Source: Prostheceraeus crozeri (taxonomy: Eukaryota > Platyhelminthes > Polycladida > Euryleptidae). From it: a stretch of 64,000 nucleotides of DNA. The stretch covers positions 248,001 to 312,000 of the forward strand of contig CAJQUW010004777.1 of the NCBI GenBank assembly GCA_907163375.1, given 5' to 3'. A program made the position numbers and the translations under genes. Shown piece by piece: positions 37,401-46,568 of the stretch. How positions within the stretch are numbered: the stretch's first letter is position 1; every line of letters begins with the position of its first letter. The notes below the pieces were generated by a model that saw only the letters and a list, made by a program, of their open reading frames with translations, was not told the origin of the DNA and made no database searches.

Positions 37401-38815
37401 CTAGACAACAAATGAAAAACAGAATGCGAGTGAAGGTAGTTGTCATCTCGAAGTGATATCGACAGTTTAATGTCCCATGATTATAAGGACATAGTAATAG
37501 CACAGTAAGACATAATAAAAGACATATGAATAGGACAATAAGCTGTCGATATTACTTGAAAATGACAACTGCCTTCACTCGCATTCGTTTTAAAATCGTC
37601 ATCATGGCCTAGTGAAGAAAGTGCGAGCTCGTCTTCTTCGGCTTGATTCCTGGGTCAGGTGAGTGAAGTCGGAGAATGAAGGGTGTTGGTGTCTTTCATT
37701 GACTTTATCGTTATCATTCTCTTTAGATATTCAAGAAACTACGACAGACCTCTGTTGTCATGTAAGATACGCGCATCAAAACGTGGAAAAGTCTATCAAT
37801 TAATCCTTCATATCAAACTCAATTTTGTCTCTTCAGAAGAAGCGCTTCCCATTTAGGGGAATTTTGGGCGCAAAATTATGAAATCGTATTGGAGACCGAT
37901 AACTATTTCTGCCTGAAATGAAATTGTAGATTGAACATCTTGCCTTTTGTGGGAACTTTAACGAGAATTTTGAAGAGAATACATTTCACTTTTCAAAACT
38001 TCCACTTCGTATTTTGAAAACAAGTTGCACTGGATTACGTGTAATATAACAATACCTTGTAATTAAGATATACAGTCTAACAAAAAAATTCCGATCTTTT
38101 CATATGATAAGTGCATCATAGTGGGCCTATGAAAGAAACGACATTATGATTTGTTATGTAGTTGGTAATTTTGAGTAACAGACCTATCCTACTCAGCTTG
38201 CCACCTGAAGCTGAGGAATCAGAAATTAAAAGCGGTATATCAAATATCAGTGGAATGCACCAAGTCATCCTGCTGATGAGGCACATGCTTAGATGAGACT
38301 TTCATCAGCAGTGTACGAAATGTAAAGGATGCATAACCTAAGCGAGCATACATTAATATAGTCCATATCCATGGCATTCACACATGCATGTTAGGAAATA
38401 TAACTGAATGGCAATTCAGTCACTTCCCGAGATCCGAGGAATATTTCTCCGGAAATATGGAAGCCCTACTTATGCAGAATGACAGATCATTTCAAACCTT
38501 CGCTGCAAAATTGTGCGTTCAATGATTGTGAGACCTGTACTGCGCATTGTGTGAAATTACAAATAAGTCTTCTGATTTCTACTGATGGCTCTCACTCCGA
38601 TTTCCTTGCAAGACGCTAATCAAATTAATACCTTAATTGCAAATGTAAATGCGTCGCATGAAATTGATATACCGCATTCCCTATCCATGCAACTCACCTT
38701 CTTCAGTTGATGATGTCCCGCTTGATGTTGCCTGACATACTTCAGCTTCATTTATTGTCATTCTTGTATTCTTCCTCCGAAGTCGAAATTTCATTTTCGA
38801 GTGGTTATCACGTTT
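21975..38815 (-). CDS. MULE-like transposase with two PHD fingers and an OTU domain (six-exon model)
   Basis: Minus-strand model joined by GT-AG sites with matching phases: 38815-38698, 33369-33208, 28864-28659, 27239-24873, 24156-23823, 22453-21975. Predicted length is about 1,220 residues. Order: basic N-terminus, PHD 1, charged helix, PHD 2, OTU-like protease, acidic linker with KRRRIRE, FLYWCH-like region, MULE DDE core, C-terminal zinc domain. It would act in the nucleus, cutting and joining element ends. The OTU domain might remove ubiquitin or be a structural relic. Exons 1-3 rest on splice-site and phase agreement plus PHD motifs. The exon 3 donor is the weakest choice. The true start codon may lie upstream of 38815, or be the Met at residue 8 of exon 1. 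No in-frame stop interrupts the model. Confidence 0.7.
23823..24156 (-). CDS. Transposase exon 5
   Basis: Acceptor CACTTTTCAG ends at 24157 and donor CCAA|GTAAGA follows 23823. It is 334 bases, phase 0 in and phase 1 out. It encodes a helical, charged stretch (RYKADRYCEEATAMRCQRMG ... LHRELKRLRD ... FLHEWKTAVFQQEREEMLAI). In MULE proteins this position holds the helical part after the second Asp, and the third acidic catalytic residue could be here or at the end of exon 4. Confidence 0.75.
24332..24872. other. Intron 4 of the transposase gene, outside the tandem unit
   Basis: Unique AT-rich sequence between the end of tandem copy 4 and the exon 4 donor. No other feature seen. Confidence 0.5.
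24873..27239 (-). CDS. Transposase exon 4: PHD, OTU-like, FLYWCH-like and MULE core
   Basis: Open for 789 codons, acceptor CTTACAG at 27240, donor GAG|GTGAGT at 24872. Exon residues 3-42: CPSC...CMYC...H-PEC...CKSC, a PHD-type C4HC3 finger. About 100-265: OTU-like domain with CGNCLFNAV (candidate nucleophile near residue 129) and FWVPNHFVPV (candidate His near 260). The usual Asp before Gly in the OTU DGxC motif is Cys here. About 270-345: acidic linker with KRRRIRE. About 395-515: WRW, RCGRNKAKR, HAHAAS and LHNPPH, like FLYWCH/GCM DNA-binding fingers. About 620-730: HVDTTYG (Asp near 623), GKHPMFFGPGIIH, FVTDECSIL (Asp near 690), then C-x2-H, matching MULE cores. Confidence 0.85.
27300..27790. 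other. Intron 3 sequence, nothing recognised
   Basis: No coding or repeat feature seen before the hairpin element at 27794. Confidence 0.4.
27794..28046. mobile_element. Hairpin MITE, about 250 bp
   Basis: Ends TTTCCGCGATGTAAGCAAAA (left) and its complement near 28022-28041. Inner arms with GATAAAGCTCCCCGACGCGT and the complementary ACACGTCGGGGAACTTTATC are also inverted. No coding capacity. It sits in intron 3 of the transposase gene. Confidence 0.7.
28659..28864 (-). CDS. Transposase exon 3 (charged helical linker)
   Basis: Acceptor ACTTATTTAG at 28865, proposed donor CGA|GTGAAT at 28658. It is 206 bases, entering in phase 1 and leaving in phase 0, which is what exons 2 and 4 require. The peptide begins TENSAGLSENPEDVNYELL, then SKEKYAAII-LCNCKRNEIQ and a Lys/Arg-rich helix ending LFQR. 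Read on, the frame stops about 10 codons past the donor. No family recognised. Another in-phase donor (CAT|GTATTG) 12 bases earlier is possible. Confidence 0.55.
28870..31190. other. Intron 2, no feature recognised
   Basis: Unique AT-rich sequence with only chance-length open frames. A CTCGAACTCC word near 29015 was considered as a SINE box and set aside. Confidence 0.4.
31200..31740 (+). pseudogene. piggyBac-like transposase fragment
   Basis: In different frames: DAYTDDLIDLLVAETNDYS, then FLGVHYLSE followed by a stop and YELPRHLQL, then SRQEFRNMKTYFHFNDNDV ... NSKDKLYKAG, then YDEAITHYFDRNCLEQFI. These are successive conserved blocks of piggyBac transposases (FLG...L..LP, the R-F--I-R-LHFNDN block, DE...F.GR..LKQ(F/Y)I). 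Several stops and shifts interrupt them. It is a decayed remnant inside intron 2 and opposite in strand to the host gene. Confidence 0.72.
31745..33200. other. Intron 2 continued, one small perfect hairpin
   Basis: No genes. At 32471-32490 lies a near-perfect hairpin, GGTGTCGTA with loop TC and TACGACACC, in otherwise ordinary sequence. Confidence 0.4.
33208..33369 (-). CDS. Transposase exon 2: PHD finger
   Basis: Acceptor GTCGTTTCAG at 33370 and donor CTAA|GTAAGT at 33207. It is 162 bases; the phases (1 in, 1 out) fit exons 1 and 3. The peptide has YCICKMKM ... MVGCDRCFDYFHLNCIGL ... KKWYCNTC, a canonical PHD finger (C4HC3 with the W-x-C-x2-C end). PHD fingers read histone tails, so an element with two could be directed to chromatin states; that role is inference. 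Confidence 0.75.
33982..34009. repeat. 28-bp perfect palindrome made of two head-to-head 14-bp motifs
   Basis: GTGATTCCGTTACC directly followed by its reverse complement. Single copies lie at 33815-33828, 36776-36789, 36792-36805, 36990-37003 (last base changed) and 37167-37180, the last abutting the right inverted repeat. Confidence 0.9.
34220..36284 (-). pseudogene. Transposase-like gene of the 3.76 kb element, decayed
   Basis: From the right: a very basic N-terminal segment (36270-35965: AEKQRRYRERKKAKMGPE, KKKHRENMRRWRATKKA), like DNA-binding starts of invertebrate transposon proteins. Then 35940-35055: IREVFALYREEYPNDSVKLS, FKTLRPD, HNVCVCIYHANVDFLL, a Cys pair CENCKE, TSFAVVSDRLSHD. 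After a stop near 35055 and a frame change, 35050-34830 has HIDIFSDGAAQHYKQKF and HFFATSHGKGAVDGVG; SDGA with a later acidic pair looks like an RNase H-fold DDE core. The tail (34900-34220) has further frame changes and ends SDQQRAMMQKYAMK. At least three breaks. I have seen this family as unannotated proteins in invertebrates and fish but cannot name the superfamily. Confidence 0.65.
37195..38697. other. Intron 1 remainder
   Basis: No gene recognised apart from the hairpin element at 37416-37592. Confidence 0.4.
37416..37592. mobile_element. Hairpin MITE, about 175 bp
   Basis: GAATGCGAGTGAAGG-AGTTGTCAT on the left is matched by ATGACAACT-CCTTCACTCGCATTC on the right. ATCGACAG / CTGTCGAT further inside extend the arms to about 50 bp. 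The centre is AT-rich and non-coding. Confidence 0.72.
38698..38815 (-). CDS. Transposase exon 1 or 2 (basic N-terminal segment)
   Basis: Acceptor TTTCTTTCCTCAG at 38816 and donor GAAGAAG|GTGAGT at 38697. It is 118 bases, phase 0 in and phase 1 out, fitting exon 2 exactly. The peptide KRDNHSKMKFRLRRKNTRMT is strongly basic and could enter the nucleus or bind DNA; a Ser/Thr/Glu-rich tail follows. Because an acceptor precedes it, at least one further 5' exon (perhaps non-coding) should exist. Confidence 0.55.
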
Positions 38816-39021
38816 CTGAGGAAAGAAAAAAGAAATTAAAGTAGATTCCCTACTATTCCGAAGTCAGTGCAGTAATCAATATCTACAATGAATAGACAGT
38901 ATCTTCCATGCACCATATAGCAACTGCTGTAATAAAGATGCACTAGCAAAGCAACAGACCATTTATGGAAGACTTTGATGAAAAGGTAAACCAACACAAT
39001 GTTGAGGTAAACCAACACAAT

Positions 39022-39945
39022 AGAACAAGACAAGCATAAAATAAAACATTTATTGTCACTGGGAATTTTGATCTGTCGAAACATCCGGTGATTGAAAGGG
39101 AAAGAAAAAATTTGAGCAGAGCCTCCGGCGTCCGAAAGTCAAAAAGCAACTCTAGAAAACAAGACAAGCATAAAATGAAACATTTATTGTCACTGGGAAT
39201 TTTGATCTGTCGAAACATCCAGTGATTGAAAGGGAAATGAAAAATTTGAGCAGAGCCTCCGGCGTCCGAAAGTCAAAAAGCAACTCTAGAAAACAAGACA
39301 AGCATAAAATGAAACATTTATTGTCACTGGGAATTTTGATCTGTCGAAACATCCGGTGATTGAAAGGGAAAGAAAAAATGTGAGCAGAGCCTCCGGCGTC
39401 CGAAAGTCAAAAAGCAACTCTAGAAAACAAGACAAGCATAAAATGAAACATTTATTGTCACTGGGAATTTTGATCTGTCGAAACATCCAGTGATTGAAAG
39501 GGAAATGAAAAATTTGAGCAGAGCCTCCGGCGTCCGAAAGTCAAAAAGCAACTCTAGAAAACAAGACAAGCATAAAATGAAACATTTATTGTCACTGGGA
39601 ATTTTGATCTGTCGAAACATCCAGTGATTGAAAGGGAAATGAAAAATTTGAGCAGAGCCTCCGGCGTCCGAAAGTCAAAAAGCAACTCTAGAAAACAAGA
39701 CAAGCATAAAATGAAACATTTATTGTCACTGGGAATTTTGATCTGTCGAAACATCCAGTGATTGAAAGGGAAATGAAAAATTTGAGCAGAGCCTCCGGCG
39801 TCCGAAAGTCAAAAAGCAACTCTAGAAAACAAGACAAGCATAAAATGAAACATTTATTGTCACTGGGAATTTTGATCTGTCGAAACATCCAGTGATTGAA
39901 AGGGAAAGAAAAAATTTGAGCAGAGCCTCCGGCGTCCAAAAATGA
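39022..39945. repeat. 134-bp tandem array, about seven units
   Basis: Units begin near 39027, 39161, 39295, 39429, 39563, 39697 and 39831, each with ACAAGACAAGCATAAAATGA, CACTGGGAATTTTGATCTGT and GAGCAGAGCCTCCGGCGTCC. Units differ at a few bases. A degenerate part-unit continues to about 40130. The repeated open frame on the minus strand is a consequence of the 134-bp period and not a gene. Confidence 0.93.
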
Positions 39946-40889
39946 AAAAGTAAACCTGGGAAGCAAGCTGAGAATCATTGAGTTATCTGGTATAAAAATT
40001 AGCAAATGTCCTTCAGATTTGTTGTTTGGATATTCCATCAGTTTAGTAACAGTTCCCCGATTGAAAAATAATAAATTGAGCAGAGCCACAGGCGTCCAAA
40101 AATGAAAAAGTATACCTGGGAATCAGGCGAAACATATAAAGATAGATTAATTCATTGTCACTAGGAAATCATGCACAGCAACTAGTCACTGAAAACCAAA
40201 ATGAAAGTAGAGTCAAAATTTAATCCAAAATAATGCATATTTGTAATGGTAATACTTGTATGTCTAGAATACGAACTGCTACACAAAACAAAACTTGCAA
40301 ATATAAGTTATTATTATCACTTAATATACCAGTAATCAACGATGACTAATAATTACAAAACACAATAATGAAATAGGCGTGGAACCTCGTAGGCTATTAC
40401 GAAGTCAGTAGTCCTGGGACAGAAAATAATGAATTCATAATAGTGAAATAGTCAGAAGGAAGCTTAAATTAAAATACAATAAATTAAAAATGAAAATCAT
40501 GTCTCCAAAAAGTTTTCCATCTACTTGATGATATTTTGCTAAGCAGAATCTCAGGTTTCAAATAACATGACATTTCAATCCCGGAATGGTGATCGTATTG
40601 TTTTTAAATCAGAATGCATGTCGCCAAAAAAATAGGTAAACCACGTGTTTCACGTGTTGAAACTAGATTTTCGCAATAAAAAATAAAAAAAAATTCATTA
40701 ATAAATAATATTAAAAACTTAAACAACGTTATAAAATTCCTCCCAACACATGATATAATGCCAATATTTTGATCAAAAACCAGTCATATACGCCCAGAAA
40801 TCATGACAACAGTGTATATCTACAATGTACACCGGCGTGCTTCAGGCATCTTTCTACTGTCAAAAACCGATAGCCCAAAATATCACATA
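39946..40889. other. Repeat remnant, then unique AT-rich sequence
   Basis: 39960-40130 holds a diverged partial copy of the 134-bp unit. Beyond it I see no gene; the promoter and first exon of the minus-strand transposase gene could be here, but no clear TATA box was found. Confidence 0.35.
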
Positions 40890-43800
40890 TGATGGCTCCA
40901 TTGTGAAGAGCAGGTAATTTTAGGTATGGCATGAGTTGTTTAGGTCGATTGAGTGTGTATTGTGATGTCTCTGACTTGTTTAGGATATGTATGAGAGCTT
41001 TATGTTGATTTTTCGGGACTTAGTGGTCCCTGGTGAGTGTGGATTGGTTTGTGAGCGTGATATAATGGCTCCATCGTGAAGAGCAGGTAATTTTAGGTAT
41101 AGCATGAGTTGTTTAGGTCGATTGAGTGTGTATTGTGATGTCTCTGACTTGTTTAGGATATGTATGTGAGCTTTATGTTGATTTTTCGGGACTTAGTGGT
41201 CCCTAGTGAGTGTGGATTTGTTTGTGAGCGTGATATAATGGCTCCATCGTGAAGAGCAGGTAATTTTAGGTATGGCATGAGTTGTTTAGGTCGATTGAGT
41301 GTGTATTGAGATGTCTCTGACTTGTTTAGGATATGTATGTGAGGTTTATGTTGATTTTTCGGGACTTAGTGGTCCCTAGTGAGTGTGGATTGGTTTGTGA
41401 GCGTGATATAATGGCTCCATTGTGAAGAGCAGGTAATTTTAGGTATGGCATGAGTTGTTTAGGTCGATTGAGTGTGTATTGTGATGTCTCTGACTTGTTT
41501 AGGATATGTATGAGAGCTTTATGTTGATTTTTCGGGACTTAGTGGTCCCTGGTGAGTGTGGATTGGTTTGTGAGCGTGATATAATGGCTCCATCGTGAAG
41601 AGCAGGTAATTTTAGGTATGGCATGAGTTGTTTAGGTCGATTGAGTGTGTATTGAGATGTCTCTGACTTGTTTAGGATATGTATGTGAGCTTTATGTTGA
41701 TTTTTCGGGACTTAGTGGTCCCTGGTGAGTGTGGATTGGTTTGTGAGCGTGATATAATGGCTCCATCGTGAAGAGCAGGTAATTTTAGGTATGGCATGAG
41801 TTGTTTAGGTCGATTGAGTGTGTATTGAGATGTGTCTGACTTGTTTAGGATATGTATGTGAGCTTTATGTTGATTTTTCGGGACTTAGTGGTCCGTGGTG
41901 AGTGTGGATTGGTTTGTGAGCGTGATATAATGGCTCCATCGTGAAGAGCAGGTAATTTTAGGTATGGCATGAGTTGTTTAGGTCGATTGAGTGTGTATTG
42001 AGATGCCTCTGACTTGTTTAGGATATGTATGTGAGCTTTATGTTGATTTTTCGGGACTTAGTGGTCCTTGGTGAGTGTGGATTGGTTTGTGAGCGTGATA
42101 TAATGGCTCCATCGTGAAGAGCAGGTAATTTTAGGTATAGCATGAGTTGTTTAGGTCGATTGAGTGTGTATTGAGATGTGTCTGACTTGTTTAGGATATG
42201 TATGTGAGCTTTATGTTGATTTTTCGGGACTTAGTGGTCCTTGGTGAGTGTGGATTGGTTTGTGAGCGTGATATAATGGCTCCATCGTGAAGAGCAGGTA
42301 ATTTTAGGTATGGCATGAGTTGTTTAGGTCGATTGAGTGTGTATTGAGATGTCTCTGACTTGTTTAGGATATGTATGTGAGGTTTATGTTGATTTTTCGG
42401 GACTTAGTGGTCCCTAGTGAGTGTGGATTGGTTTGTGAGCGTGATATAATGGCTCCATTGTGAAGAGCAGGTAATTTTAGGTATGGCATGAGTTGTTTAG
42501 GTCGATTGAGTGTGTATTGTGATGTCTCTGACTTGTTTAGGATATGTATGAGAGCTTTATGTTGATTTTTCGGGAGTTAGTGGTCCCTGGTGAGTGTGGA
42601 TTGGTTTGTGAGCGTGATATAATGGCTCCATCGTGAAGAGCAGGTAATTTTAGGTATAGCATGAGTTGTTTAGGTCGATTGAGTGTGTATTGAGATGTGT
42701 CTGACTTGTTTAGGATATGTATGTGAGGTTTATGTTGATTTTTCGGGACTTAGTGGTCCTTGGTGAGTGTGGATTGGTTTGTGAGCGTGATATAATGGCT
42801 CCATCGTGAAGAGCAGGTAATTTTAGGTATGGCATGAGTTGTTTAGGTCGATTGAGTGTGTATTGAGATGTCTCTGACTTGTTTAGGATATGTATGTGAG
42901 GTTTATGTTGATTTTTCGGGACTTAGTGGTCCCTAGTGAGTGTGGATTGGTTTGTGAGCGTGATATAATGGCTCCATTGTGAAGAGCAGGTAATTTTAGG
43001 TATGGCATGAGTTGTTTAGGTCGATTGAGTGTGTATTGTGATGTCTCTGACTTGTTTAGGATATGTATGTGAGCTTTATGTTGATTTTTCGGGACTTAGT
43101 GGTCCCTGGTGAGTGTGGATTGGTTTGTGAGCGTGATATAATGGCTCCATCGTGAAGAGCAGGTAATTTTAGGTATGGCATGAGTTGTTTAGGTCGATTG
43201 AGTGTGTATTGAGATGTGTCTGACTTGTTTAGGATATGTATGTGAGCTTTATGTTGATTTTTCGGGACTTAGTGGTCCCTGGTGAGTGTGGATTGGTTTG
43301 TGAGCGTGATATAATGGCTCCATCGTGAAGAGCAGGTAATTTTAGGTATGGCATGAGTTGTTTAGGTCGATTGAGTGTGTATTGAGATGCCTCTGACTTG
43401 TTTAGGACATGTATGTGAGCTTTATGTTGATTTTTCGGGACTTAGTGGTCCTTGGTGAGTGTGGATTGGTTTGTGAGCGTGATATAATGGCTCCATCGTG
43501 AAGAGCAGGTAATTTTAGGTATAGCATGAGTTGTTTAGGTCGATTGAGTGTGTATTGTGATGTCTCTGACTTGTTTAGGATATGTATGTGAGCTTTATGT
43601 TGATTTTTCGGGACTTAGTGGTCCTTGGTGAGTGTGGATTGGTTTGTGAGCGTGATATAATGGCGCCATTGTGAAGAGCAGGTAATTTTAGGTATGGCAT
43701 GAGTTGTTTAGGTCGATTGAGTGTGTATTGAGATGTGTCTGACTTGTTTAGGATATGTATGTGAGGTTTATGTTGATTTTTCGGGACTTAGTGGTCCCTA

Positions 43801-46349
43801 GTGAGTGTGGATTGGTTTGTGAGCGTGATATAATGGCTCCATCGTGAAGAGCAGGTAATTTTAGGTATGGCATGAGTTGTTTAGGTCGATTGAGTGTGTA
43901 TTGAGATGTCTCTGACTTGTTTAGGATATGTATGTGAGGTTTATGTTGATTTTTCGGGACTTAGTGGTCCCTGGTGAGTGTGGATTGGTTTGTGAGCGTG
44001 ATATAATGGCTCCATTGTGAAGAGCAGGTAATTTTAGGTATAGCATGAGTTGTTTAGGTCGATTGAGTGTGTATTGTGATGTCTCTGACTTGTTTAGGAT
44101 ATGTATGTGAGGTTTATGTTGATTTTTCGGGACTTAGTGGTCCGTGGTGAGTGTGGATTGGTTTGTGAGCGTGATATAATGGCTCCATCGTGAAGAGCAG
44201 GTAATTTTAGGTATGGCATGAGTTGTTTAGGTCGATTGAGTGTGTATTGAGATGTGTCTGACTTGTTTAGGATATGTATGTGAGGTTTATGTTGATTTTT
44301 CGGGACTTAGTGGTCCCTGGTGAGTGTGGATTGGTTTGTGAGCGTGATATAATGGCTCCATCGTGAAGAGCAGGTAATTTTAGGTATGGCATGAGTTGTT
44401 TAGGTCGATTGAGTGTGTATTGAGATGTGTCTGACTTGTTTAGGATATGTATGTGAGCTTTATGTTGATTTTTCGGGACTTAGTGGTCCCTAGTGAGTGT
44501 GGATTGGTTTGTGAGCGTGATATAATGGCTCCATCGTGAAGAGCAGGTAATTTTAGGTATGGCATGAGTTGTTTAGGTCGATTGAGTGTGTATTGAGATG
44601 TCTCTGACTTGTTTAGGATATGTATGTGAGCTTTATGTTGATTTTTCGGGACTTAGTGGTCCCTGGTGAGTGTGGATTGGTTTGTGAGCGTGATATAATG
44701 GCTCCATCGTGAAGAGCAGGTAATTTTAGGTATGGCATGAGTTGTTTAGGTCGATTGAGTGTGTATTGAGATGTGTCTGACTTGTTTAGGATATGTATGT
44801 GAGCTTTATGTTGATTTTTCGGGACTTAGTGGTCCCTGGTGAGTGTGGATTGGTTTGTGAGCGTGATATAATGGCTCCATCGTGAAGAGCAGGTAATTTT
44901 AGGTATGGCATGAGTTGTTTAGGTCGATTGAGTGTGTATTGAGATGCCTCTGACTTGTTTAGGATATGTATGTGAGGTTTATGTTGATTTTTCGGGACTT
45001 AGTGGTCCCTAGTGAGTGTGGATTGGTTTGTGAGCGTGATGTAATGGCGCCATTGTGAAGAGCAGGTAATTTTAGGTATAGCATGAGTTGTTTAGGTCGA
45101 TTGAGTGTGTATTGAGATGTGTCTGACCTGTTTAGGATATGTATGAGAGGTTTATGTTGATTTTTCGGGACTTAGTGGTCCTTGGTGAGTGTGGATTGGT
45201 TTGTGAGCGTGATATAATGGCTCCATCGTGAAGAGCAGGTAATTTTAGGTATAGCATGAGTTGTTTAGGTCGATTGAGTGTGTATTGTGATGTCTCTGAC
45301 TTGTTTAGGATATGTATGTGAGCTTTATGTTGATTTTTCGGGACTTAGTGGTCCTTGGTGAGTGTGGATTGGTTTGTGAGCGTGATATAATGGCTCCATT
45401 GTGAAGAGCAGGTAATTTTAGGTATAGCATGAGTTGTTTAGGTCGATTGAGTGTGTATTGAGATGTCTCTGACTTGTTTAGGATATGTATGTGAGCTTTA
45501 TGTTGATTTTTCGGGACTTAGTGGTCCCTGGTGAGTGTGGATTGGTTTGTGAGCGTGATATAATGGCTCCATTGTGAAGAGCAGGTAATTTTAGGTATAG
45601 CATGAGTTGTTTAGGTCGATTGAGTGTGTATTGTGATGTCTCTGACTTGTTTAGGACATGTATGTGAGCTTTATGTTAATTTTTCGGGACTTAGTGGTCC
45701 CTAGTGAGTGTGGATTTGTTTGTGAGCGTGATATAATGGCTCCATCGTGAAGAGCAGGTAATTTTAGGTATGGCATGAGTTGTTTAGGTCGATTGAGTGT
45801 GTATTGAGATGTGTCTGACTTGTTTAGGATATGTATGTGAGCTTTATGTTGATTTTTCGGGACTTAGTGGTCCTTGGTGAGTGTGGATTGGTTTGTGAGC
45901 GTGATATAATGGCTCCATTGTGAAGAGCAGGTAATTTTAGGTATAGCATGAGTTGTTTAGGTCGATTGAGTGTGTATTGTGATGTCTCTGACTTGTTTAG
46001 GATATGTATGTGAGCTTTATGTTGATTTTTCGGGACTTAGTGGTCCGTGGTGAGTGTGGATTGGTTTGTGAGCGTGATATAATGGCTCCATCGTGAAGAG
46101 CAGGTAATTTTAGGTATGGCATGAGTTGTTTAGGTCGATTGAGTGTGTATTGAGATGTGTCTGACTTGTTTAGGATATGTATGTGAGCTTTATGTTGATT
46201 TTTCGGGACTTAGTGGTCCTTGGTGAGTGTGGATTGGTTTGTGAGCGTGATATAATGGCTCCATCGTGAAGAGCAGGTAATTTTAGGTATGGCATGAGTT
46301 GTTTAGGTCGATTGAGTGTGTATTGTGATGTCTCTGACTTGTTTAGGTT
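40890..46349 (-). repeat. Right 173-bp subterminal tandem array, about 31 units
   Basis: Same unit as 9598-10994, in reverse complement, at a constant 173-bp spacing (e.g. GTGAGCGTGA at 41051, 41224, 41397). Units fall into recurring variant types (CCATCG/CCATTG, GATGTCTCTG/GATGTGTCTG, GTCCCT/GTCCTT/GTCCGT). Blocks of several units in the same variant order reappear, a sign of multi-unit duplications. Confidence 0.95.
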
Positions 46350-46560
46350 GAGATTTGTTATTTTTATCTCATTAACTTTTTCTAGCTATTTTAAAAAATA
46401 TATTCCATTAATTTTGGATGTCTCTGGGATGTGCTGAGTCCCTTTCCTGTTATGATGCAAAGTTTCTTCTTTATTTGTCGTGTATTAGAGAAGTTTTGAC
46501 TTGTTTACGATTTCCATTGATTCGACTTGTTTATGACTTGTTTACAGTTTACAGTTTACC
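46350..46560 (-). repeat. Right terminal inverted repeat of the giant transposon
   Basis: Reverse complement of 9387-9597, ending ...CAGTTTACAGTTTACC at 46560, next to the CACTTCGG duplication at 46561-46568. Confidence 0.9.
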
Positions 46561-46568
46561 CACTTCGG
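46561..46568. repeat. Right 8-bp target-site duplication of the giant transposon
   Basis: CACTTCGG, identical to 9379-9386. Confidence 0.9.

Larger units (their letters stand above)
9387..46560. mobile_element. Giant (37.2 kb) Mutator-like DNA transposon with OTU/PHD transposase
   Basis: Both ends begin GGTAAACTGTAAACTGTAAA (right end in reverse complement) and are flanked by the 8-bp repeat CACTTCGG. Terminal inverted repeats of about 210 bp lead into 173-bp tandem arrays that are also inverted relative to each other. The interior has one modelled multi-exon minus-strand gene (21975-38815), a 3,213-bp tandem unit repeated four times, a 134-bp array, two hairpin MITEs, a piggyBac remnant and a complete smaller transposon (33438-37194). 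A TSD of 8 bp fits MULE (usually 8-9 bp) as well as hAT, P and KDZ groups; the encoded core points to MULE. The tandem-repeat inverted ends recall Galileo/Foldback elements. Boundaries are seen directly; the superfamily is inferred. Confidence 0.88.

Noticed and set aside
38943-40089. Series of identical 66-residue minus-strand open frames
   Set aside because: They repeat with the 134-bp period and differ only as the repeat differs; by-products of the tandem array.
9387-46560. Assignment of the giant element to KDZ (Zisupton-type) or P/Galileo from its 8-bp duplication
   Set aside because: The encoded HVDTTYG ... GKHPMFFGP ... TDE core and zinc tail fit MULE better. The duplication length alone does not decide.
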